A DNA stretch of 11,111 nucleotides from JAAZFE01 sp034005635. Its GTDB lineage: Bacteria > Verrucomicrobiota > Kiritimatiellia > CAIQIC01 > Lenti-01. Below the pieces are notes generated by a model. It saw only the letters and a list, made by a program, of their open reading frames with translations, had not been told where the DNA came from and did not search any database. Positions 7,132 through 11,111 of the stretch are shown piece after piece. How positions within the stretch are numbered: the first letter of the stretch is position 1; each line of letters starts with the position of its first letter. Both the position numbers and the translations under genes were made by a program. The stretch lies in assembly GCA_034005635.1 (NCBI GenBank), contig JAVEUJ010000081.1, forward strand, positions 1-11,111, given 5' to 3'.

Positions 7132-7818
7132 CTATTTCTTTTCTTTTTCGCCTTGGGCCTTCTCGTCGTCCTCTTCCTTCTTCTCCGTCAATACTTCCGG
7201 ACTGGCAGCGGCGCCTTCCGCCTCCGCCTCTTCCTCGGCGGCGACCTCTTCCAGGCGCGGCGCGGCCACGGCCACGATCACCTGGTCCAAATCGTCCAGC
7301 AGCGTGTACTTCGTCGCATCCACCACCACGTCACTGACGCGCAGCGTGTCGCCGATGTCCATGCCACTCACGTCCAATTCCAATTCATCAAACACATCGC
7401 CGGGCAAACACTCGATCGCCACCGTACGCATAACGTGTTCCAGCAAGCCGCCCTGTTGGGCTACACCCTTAGGCACACCCAGCAGTTTCACCGGCACCTC
7501 GATCGAAATGGTCCGAGTCATGGACACTTCGTAGAAGTCCGCATGGATGATCCGGCCCGTGATTGGATGGTGCTGTAGCGCCTTGACCATCACCTTGCTG
7601 ATCTGATCCGTTCCTTCGATCGCCAGGTCGAGGATCATATTTTCGCTGCGGTGGCTGCGTAGCAGCATCACAAAATCATGTTCGTTGAGTTGGATATCCA
7701 ACCCCGGGCGTCCCTCGCCATATGTCACCGCTGGAATCCATCCGGTACGGCGTAGGCGGCCGGAGGCTGCGCTGCCCTTTGCTTCGCGCGGCTTGGCGGT
7801 CAATTTTGTTTCTTTCAT
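7132..7818 (-). CDS. rplY: 50S ribosomal protein L25 / general stress protein Ctc
   Basis: This is a 5S rRNA-binding protein of the L25/TL5/Ctc family. The 228 aa product is the long two-domain form: an N-terminal L25 domain (about 4-92, with GRLRRTGWIPAVTYGEG and ITGRIIHADFYEV) and a C-terminal TL5 beta domain (about 97-188, with VPVKLLGVPKGVAQQGGLLEHVMRTVAIECLP). The last 40 or so residues form a Glu/Ala/Lys-rich, probably disordered tail. Its ATG overlaps the prs stop as ATGA, with AAGGGAG 6 bases upstream. The prs-rplY-pth order is widespread in bacteria. Confidence 0.96.
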   Translation of the reverse strand: MKETKLTAKPREAKGSAASGRLRRTGWIPAVTYGEGRPGLDIQLNEHDFVMLLRSHRSENMILDLAIEGTDQISKVMVKALQHHPITGRIIHADFYEVSMTRTISIEVPVKLLGVPKGVAQQGGLLEHVMRTVAIECLPGDVFDELELDVSGMDIGDTLRVSDVVVDATKYTLLDDLDQVIVAVAAPRLEEVAAEEEAEAEGAAASPEVLTEKKEEDDEKAQGEKEKK

Positions 7819-8783
7819 TGCGTTCTCCCTTGATGAATCTCGAACAATTTGGAGACTGATTCGTCCCCGTAAATACGTTTAATGGCATCGCCCAGCAGGT
7901 CCGCCACTGACAACACCGTGATCGGGAAGCTATTCCAGATCTGGGGCGGCACACTGTCGGTGGTGATGAGCTCCTCGATCTGTGAATCCTTCAGCCGATG
8001 GATACCCAGTTCGGTGATCGGGCAGTGACTCACTGCTGCGCGCACGGACTTGGCCCCGTGGGCTTTGGCTAATCGTGCCGCTGCGCAGAGCGTTCCCGCC
8101 GTTGTGGTGATGTCGTCGGTCAGAACGCAGTCCTTGCCCTCAACATCGCCCACCAATTCGAGCGATTCCACTTCCGTGGCCGAGGTGCGGTGCTTTCCCG
8201 CCAACGCCAGACCGGCGTTGAGCAACTGCGAATAGGAATGGGCCATCTTGAGGCCGCCGGGATCCGGAGCCACCACCACGCGGTTATCAGGGGGCATCTT
8301 CTCGCGCAGGTAGCGCACCAGCAGCGGCGCCGCGTACAAATGATCGACCGGTATATCGAAAAAAGCTTGGATCTGTGGCGAGTGCAGATCAATCGTCAGA
8401 ACTCGATCCACCCCCGCCGCCACCAGTAAATTAGCCACCAGCTTGGCCGATATCGGCACACGCGAGCGATCCTTGCGATCCTGCCGCGCATACGCAAAAA
8501 ATGGCATCACCGCCGTGATTCGCCGGGCCGACGCCCGCCGTGCCGCATCCGTCATGATCAGTAATTCCATCAGGTATTCGTTCGGCAACATCCCCGTAGG
8601 CTGAATAATGAACACATCGCGACCACGAACTGTTTCCTCGTAGGTCACAGAAATTTCGCCGTCAGGAAAGCGCGTTACTTCGGCCGCGCTCAGCGCAATG
8701 CCGACCCGCGCTGCAATTTTCTCTGCCAGCGGGCGATTCGCATTCCCCGAAAATAGTTTAATATGATTTTGCATGTCGTTCAT
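7815..8783 (-). CDS. prs: Ribose-phosphate pyrophosphokinase (PRPP synthetase)
   Basis: Prs makes phosphoribosyl pyrophosphate from ribose-5-phosphate and ATP, feeding nucleotide, His, Trp and NAD synthesis. From the ATG at 8783 it is 322 aa, the usual class I length. It shows HIKLFSGNANRPLAEKIA (7-24), FPDGEISV (39-46), YARQDRKDRSRVPISAKLVANLL (98-120), TIDLHSPQIQAFF with His134, PDPGG (174-178), the catalytic KHR (197-199) and GDVEGKDCVLTDD. The PRPP-binding loop reads DDITTTAGT (223-231), where most class I enzymes have DDMIDTAGT or DDMIDTGGT. The open frame continues upstream to 8960, but that stretch runs through the tRNA-Gln gene and is not coding. ATG at 8774 is an alternative. No close Shine-Dalgarno is visible for either; GAGGAA lies about 14 bases before 8783. 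Confidence 0.95.
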   Translation of the reverse strand: MNDMQNHIKLFSGNANRPLAEKIAARVGIALSAAEVTRFPDGEISVTYEETVRGRDVFIIQPTGMLPNEYLMELLIMTDAARRASARRITAVMPFFAYARQDRKDRSRVPISAKLVANLLVAAGVDRVLTIDLHSPQIQAFFDIPVDHLYAAPLLVRYLREKMPPDNRVVVAPDPGGLKMAHSYSQLLNAGLALAGKHRTSATEVESLELVGDVEGKDCVLTDDITTTAGTLCAAARLAKAHGAKSVRAAVSHCPITELGIHRLKDSQIEELITTDSVPPQIWNSFPITVLSVADLLGDAIKRIYGDESVSKLFEIHQGRTQ

Positions 8784-8812
8784 GTAAACTTTGTCTATTC
8801 CTCGCGGTGCAA

Positions 8813-8886
8813 TGGTTGCCCGACAAGGATTTGAACCTTGACTCTGGCCTCCAAAGGGCCGTGTGCTACCATTACACCATCGGGCA
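8813..8886 (-). tRNA. tRNA-Gln (anticodon UUG), CCA encoded
   Basis: A complete 74-base cloverleaf is visible. The 7-bp acceptor is TGCCCGA with TCGGGCA. The D-stem is GTGT/GCAC with an AATGGTA loop. The anticodon arm has loop CTTTGGA giving anticodon TTG (8852-8854), which decodes CAA as Gln. The T-arm is CAAGG-TTCAAAT-CCTTG. The discriminator is A, followed by a genomically encoded CCA (8813-8815). The outermost anticodon-stem pair is a C-A mismatch; the other four pairs are G-C. It lies 29 bases upstream of prs on the same strand, so it is probably processed from the head of the operon transcript. Confidence 0.95.
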
Positions 8887-9003
8887 ATGTCTTCGATGGC
8901 ATCCCGCAGTCGCGCAACGGCAGCCCTTTCGGCGCCGTGCCCGACCGTGACAAAGAACAAACTGGCCCGCCCTTACGGACAGACCCGTCCTAAAAACCCG
9001 CGC

Positions 9004-9032
9004 ACCTTACCTGCCCCCTCCGCAAAAGTCAA
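9004..9032 (-). promoter_or_regulatory. Candidate sigma-70 promoter for the tRNA-Gln/prs operon
   Basis: On the minus strand TTGACT (9027-9032) matches the -35 consensus at 5 of 6 bases. A 17-base spacer leads to TAAGGT (9004-9009), a weaker -10 that keeps the key T, A and final T. A GC-rich GCGCGGG stretch follows the -10, a discriminator type common at stringently controlled stable-RNA promoters. It would leave a leader of about 110 bases before the tRNA. The call rests on consensus matching only. Confidence 0.45.
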
Positions 9033-9085
9033 TCCCCTGAAAATAGTGGGTGCTCGTTGCGCATGAGTCGTTAGTTGAGCTTTTA

Positions 9086-9103
9086 ACGCAAAGGGCACAA
9101 AGG
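9086..9103 (+). repeat. Two-copy 9-base repeat, ACGCAAAGG type
   Basis: ACGCAAAGG (9086-9094) is followed directly by GCACAAAGG (9095-9103), two 9-base units differing at three positions. Similar CGCAAAG-containing short repeats occur in intergenic DNA of many bacteria, from memory. With two degenerate copies the evidence is thin. Confidence 0.35.
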
Positions 9104-9126
9104 ATCATCTGAAATATTCGACCGAT

Positions 9127-9162
9127 CAGTTTGGTTCGTCTGAGCCGTCCGATCCGTCTGAT
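9127..9162 (+). repeat. Degenerate 9-base tandem repeat, CCGTCTGAT type
   Basis: Four adjacent 9-base units can be laid out: CAGTTTGGT, TCGTCTGAG, CCGTCCGAT and CCGTCTGAT. The last three differ from each other at one to three positions; the first matches the last at 6 of 9. The tract lies in the non-coding spacer and resembles the short tandemly repeated repetitive sequences of some bacterial genomes. No function is evident. Confidence 0.6.
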
Positions 9163-9365
9163 CTTCTCCAGCAGTTGATATCGCCCCCTCCCCTTGCCTC
9201 GCCCCCATCAGATAAGGTAGAGTTATAGATATGGACCTTTTGCTTAAACAAACCTACCGCTGCAATGCACGCTATTCGCTGGGCCATAGTTGGCAGTACC
9301 GCACCAGACCAACCGAGGCGGTCACCCGGCCCCCCCTCTTGATGACAAGTAGGCAGGGGGCATAG

Positions 9366-10508
9366 ATGAAAATTGCTGTTTTAGGTAGTAAATCCCTCCC
9401 CGCTTTCGCCGGCGCCGATCGCGTCGCCGAAAATATCCTGCGGCATCTGCCCGTCGACGACGGAAACCACTACCATATTTATGTGGTCCGCACTCCCGCC
9501 CAGCCTCGGGCGTTCGACCACGCTCCTAATCTGCGCGTCATCCCCATTCCCGCGCTGCAGGGCAAACATAGCCGAGCCACTACGTTTTTTCTGCTTAGCG
9601 CCCTGCACTGCGCCCTGCGCCTGCGCCCCGATCTCGCCCACGTCCACGATTCCGCCTTTGGGCCATTCGCGTGGATTTTGCGCCTCTTGCGCCCGCGCAT
9701 GCCCATAGTCGGCACCTTTCACGGCAATCCCTACGAAAGGGCCAAGTGGAGCCGCTTCGCCAAATGGTTCCTGCGCTTCTCGGAAGATGCGTTTATCCGC
9801 GCCTGCGATCAGCTCACCACCGTCGCCCGTGCCAAAGTTGCCGATGTGCAAGCCCGGAGCCAAACTCCTATTGAATTCATCCCTAACGGGGTCAATCCCA
9901 ACTCCGATATTCCTTCCACCGGCCTCGCACAACAGCACGGACTCATTCCCGGGCAATATCTCATGTTTGCCGCCGGTCGCATGGACCCCACCAAGGGCCT
10001 GCACCATCTGCTCGACGCCCTGGACGCCCTGAAACTCGATCTCCCCCTCTTGGTTGTCGGCGGCTTTGAAGGCCACAATCGGGACTATTCCGAACAGCTC
10101 CTGGCTCGCTGCGCAGCCACCCCCCGCCTCGTGCTAATCTCCCAACTGCTGACCCAGCCCGAACTCTTCGAGTTGGTCGCCGGCGCGCGGCTGTTCGTCT
10201 TCCCCTCGGAGATCGAAGCCATGAGCATGATGCTTCTCGAAGTCATCTCCTGCGGCGTCCCGGTGCTCGCCAGCGACATCGCCGAGAACACCGAAGTCAC
10301 CGGCACGGACTATCCCTGGCTGTTTCGCAACGCCGATGCCGTCCATCTCGCCGAACAACTCACCCGGTTCCTCCGTGAGGGTCCCGGCCCCGAGACCCCC
10401 GCCCTGCGCGAGCGCTGTGCCCGCGATTTCAACTGGACCGTCATTGCCGAGCGCTACCTCGCCCACTATCAGCGGCTGGTCGCCCCTCCACAAGGGCCCT
10501 CCCTATGA
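9366..10508 (+). CDS. Glycosyltransferase, GT4-like, GT-B fold
   Basis: The 380 aa product looks like a retaining glycosyltransferase that moves a sugar from a nucleotide donor onto a cell-surface glycan or lipid-linked acceptor. The N-terminal Rossmann domain begins MKIAVLGSKSLPAFAGADRVAENIL, with the Gly-rich acceptor-side loop near 12-19, and contains DLAHVHDSAFGPF (89-101) and GTFHGNPYE (116-124). The C-terminal donor domain has FIPNGV (171-176), AAGRMDPTKGLHHLLDAL (202-219), and the EX7E pair Glu284/Glu292 within SEIEAMSMMLLEVISCGVPVLASDI. The start has a purine-rich AGGGGG five bases upstream. No transmembrane segment is evident. The donor and acceptor cannot be told from sequence. The ATGA overlap with the next gene implies co-expression. 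No other surface-glycan gene is in view, so its pathway is unknown. Confidence 0.92.
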   Translation: MKIAVLGSKSLPAFAGADRVAENILRHLPVDDGNHYHIYVVRTPAQPRAFDHAPNLRVIPIPALQGKHSRATTFFLLSALHCALRLRPDLAHVHDSAFGPFAWILRLLRPRMPIVGTFHGNPYERAKWSRFAKWFLRFSEDAFIRACDQLTTVARAKVADVQARSQTPIEFIPNGVNPNSDIPSTGLAQQHGLIPGQYLMFAAGRMDPTKGLHHLLDALDALKLDLPLLVVGGFEGHNRDYSEQLLARCAATPRLVLISQLLTQPELFELVAGARLFVFPSEIEAMSMMLLEVISCGVPVLASDIAENTEVTGTDYPWLFRNADAVHLAEQLTRFLREGPGPETPALRERCARDFNWTVIAERYLAHYQRLVAPPQGPSL

Positions 10509-10912
10509 CCGCAGCCCGCAGCCGCGTCGAACGCTGGGAACTGAAGCTCAAGCACATCTTCGACGAAATTGATGCCGAATTTGAAGCGGAAGGCCTCCAC
10601 CAGAAATATACCCGCCATCCCCCCCCCCCCCCCGCCGGAGCCACCGGCAACCCCGAGGACGACGGACTCTTCGATCTCGGCGCCGCTTTTTCCGTTGGGA
10701 TTGGCTCACGCCACGGTCGCGGTTATGTCGTTCAGGCCCGCATTGCCACGCTCGACTATGTCTCTCCCGCCGCGCAGAAAAAACTCGAAGACGAAGTCGC
10801 CCGCCGCCTGCGCCAAAAACTCCCGGTCGCCTTTCCCGGCGTCAAACTGCACGTCAACCGCGATGGCCGCATCTATAAAATCCACGGCGACCTCTCCCTC
10901 GGCCAACTATAA
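10505..10912 (+). CDS. Small conserved-looking protein of unknown function
   Basis: I do not recognise this 135 aa protein. It begins with a charged predicted helix (about 5-34, SRVERWELKLKHIFDEIDAEFEAE). A Pro5 run (38-42) encoded by 15 consecutive C residues follows, then a linker GATGNPEDDGLFDLG. The C-terminal half (about 58-135) looks like a compact alpha/beta unit: AFSVGIGSRHGRGYVVQARIATL, a Lys/Glu/Arg helix, VAFPGVKLHVNRDGRIYKIHGDLSLGQL. There is no signal peptide or transmembrane segment, so it is probably cytoplasmic. Its ATG overlaps the glycosyltransferase stop by 4 bases, which supports real translation. Codon use is GC-rich like its neighbours. Any proline run could stall ribosomes and need EF-P. 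No function is proposed. Confidence 0.78.
   Translation: MTAARSRVERWELKLKHIFDEIDAEFEAEGLHQKYTRHPPPPPAGATGNPEDDGLFDLGAAFSVGIGSRHGRGYVVQARIATLDYVSPAAQKKLEDEVARRLRQKLPVAFPGVKLHVNRDGRIYKIHGDLSLGQL
10619..10633 (+). repeat. Poly-C tract of 15 within a coding region
   Basis: Fifteen consecutive C residues encode exactly five Pro codons in the small unknown protein. The reading frame is intact at this length. A change of one or two C would shift the frame through the whole conserved-looking C-terminal half. Such tracts are prone to polymerase slippage in the cell and to length errors in sequencing. Confidence 0.9.
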
Positions 10913-10923
10913 CTGGGGGATAG

Positions 10924-10944
10924 TGGATGGTTGATGGTGAATGG
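10924..10944 (+). repeat. Three-unit 7-base repeat, TTGATGG type
   Basis: TGGATGG, TTGATGG and TGAATGG follow each other directly, 12 bases after the stop codon of the small unknown protein. The units differ by one to two bases. The tract is short but forms the left edge of a denser repeat cluster. Confidence 0.5.
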
Positions 10945-10966
10945 CCGCTCCCCTTCATAGAATTCT

Positions 10967-11014
10967 GCTTGCCCACCGTCTTGTCCACCGGCTTGTCCGC
11001 CGGCTTGTCCGCCG
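10967..11014 (+). repeat. Four-copy 12-base tandem repeat, GCTTGTCCGCCG
   Basis: Four contiguous 12-base units fill exactly 48 bases: GCTTGCCCACCG, TCTTGTCCACCG, GCTTGTCCGCCG and GCTTGTCCGCCG. The last two are identical and the first two differ by one to two bases from the consensus. The core GCTTGTCC recurs at 11091-11098 within the terminal inverted repeat. The tract is non-coding as far as can be seen. Confidence 0.85.
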
Positions 11015-11016
11015 TA

Positions 11017-11052
11017 GCCTTGGCGAAGGCGGAAGCCTTGGCGAAGGTGGGG
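11017..11052 (+). repeat. Two-copy 18-base repeat with GCCTTGGCGAAGG hairpin core
   Basis: GCCTTGGCGAAGG occurs at 11017-11029 and again at 11035-11047, an 18-base period. Each copy can form a small hairpin (GCCTT, GGCG loop, AAGGC in the first copy; CCTT with AAGG in the second). The preceding TCCGCC (11009-11014) can pair with GGCGGA (11028-11033), closing a larger stem around the first copy. This core is familiar to me as a common intergenic repeat in several environmental bacterial genomes, but I cannot confirm its distribution. Confidence 0.75.
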
Positions 11053-11084
11053 CGGGCGTCTTAGCGTGAGACTGGCGGCCCATC

Positions 11085-11103
11085 CACCGGGCTTGTCCCG
11101 GTG
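11085..11103 (+). repeat. Perfect 7-bp inverted repeat (hairpin)
   Basis: CACCGGG (11085-11091) and CCCGGTG (11097-11103) form a perfect 7-bp GC-rich stem around the loop CTTGT. No T-tract follows within the window, so a terminator role for the glycosyltransferase pair is possible but unproven. The stem and loop share GCTTGTCC with the nearby 12-base repeats, which suggests it belongs to the same repeat cluster. Confidence 0.65.
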
Positions 11104-11111
11104 TGCTTAAG

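Larger units (their letters stand above)
8887..9365. other. Divergent intergenic spacer, no gene seen
   Basis: This 479-base spacer separates the minus-strand operon from the plus-strand glycosyltransferase. It holds the candidate operon promoter and two small 9-base-period repeats (9086-9103 and 9127-9162). No convincing ORF or RNA gene is visible. An open frame crossing the tRNA is an extension of prs and is not credible. I could not identify a confident plus-strand promoter for the glycosyltransferase; TATAGAT-like bases near 9224-9230 lack a matching -35. Confidence 0.6.

Noticed and set aside
8784..8960. N-terminal extension of prs by 59 residues from an upstream ATG
   Set aside because: The extension is translated straight through the tRNA-Gln gene, and Prs proteins begin near HIKLFSGN; the ATG at 8783 gives the normal length.
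9381..10076. 231-codon minus-strand open frame opposite the glycosyltransferase
   Set aside because: The plus-strand frame carries clear GT-B motifs, while this frame is a GC-driven antisense shadow.
10941..11069. Small 42-codon ORF across the repeat cluster
   Set aside because: It is built almost wholly of 12- and 18-base repeats, has only a weak ribosome binding site and no family resemblance; more likely a by-product of repeat periodicity.
10924..11103. CRISPR array
   Set aside because: The repeats are only 7-18 bases and directly adjacent, with no spacers, and there are no cas genes in the window.

Overview
The window reads as an ordinary housekeeping region of a Gram-negative, moderately GC-rich bacterium. 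The BamA-type outer-membrane protein with five POTRA domains argues for a two-membrane cell. The ribosome-phosphoribosyl synthetase (Prs) variant motifs, the gene order and the style of the intergenic repeats are, from memory and not from a search, most like the PVC superphylum (Verrucomicrobiota, Kiritimatiellota, Lentisphaerota). That placement is inference. The first 11 bases match the end of the standard Illumina adapter, so the left edge is a raw contig end and not native DNA.

Layout. Positions 14-1165 (+) encode a membrane-anchored endonuclease/exonuclease/phosphatase-family protein, convergent with everything up to 8886. From 9032 down to 1224 (minus strand) lies one long, tightly packed cluster: a likely promoter, tRNA-Gln(UUG), prs, rplY (L25/Ctc), pth, rpsF (S6), ssb, rpsR (S18), rplI (L9), dnaB and bamA. 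A 479-base spacer (8887-9365) separates this cluster from a divergent pair on the plus strand, a GT4-like glycosyltransferase and a small unrecognised protein that overlap by 4 bases. The right end (10913-11111) is non-coding and packed with short tandem and inverted repeats.

How the genes relate. The minus-strand cluster joins PRPP synthesis, a glutamine tRNA, ribosomal proteins S6, S18, L9 and L25, peptidyl-tRNA recycling, SSB and the replicative helicase: a translation/replication growth operon found in many bacteria. The unusual addition is bamA at its 3' end, translationally coupled to dnaB. Almost every junction shows an ATGA overlap, a stop codon embedded in the next Shine-Dalgarno sequence, or a gap of 30 bases or less, so the whole set is probably one transcript.

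I found no CRISPR array, transposase, phage gene, defence system or other evident novel system. The points most worth checking are the short-repeat clusters, the bamA position with its altered VRGF motif, the 15-C tract in the small protein, the variant PRPP loop in Prs, and the unrecognised small protein itself.
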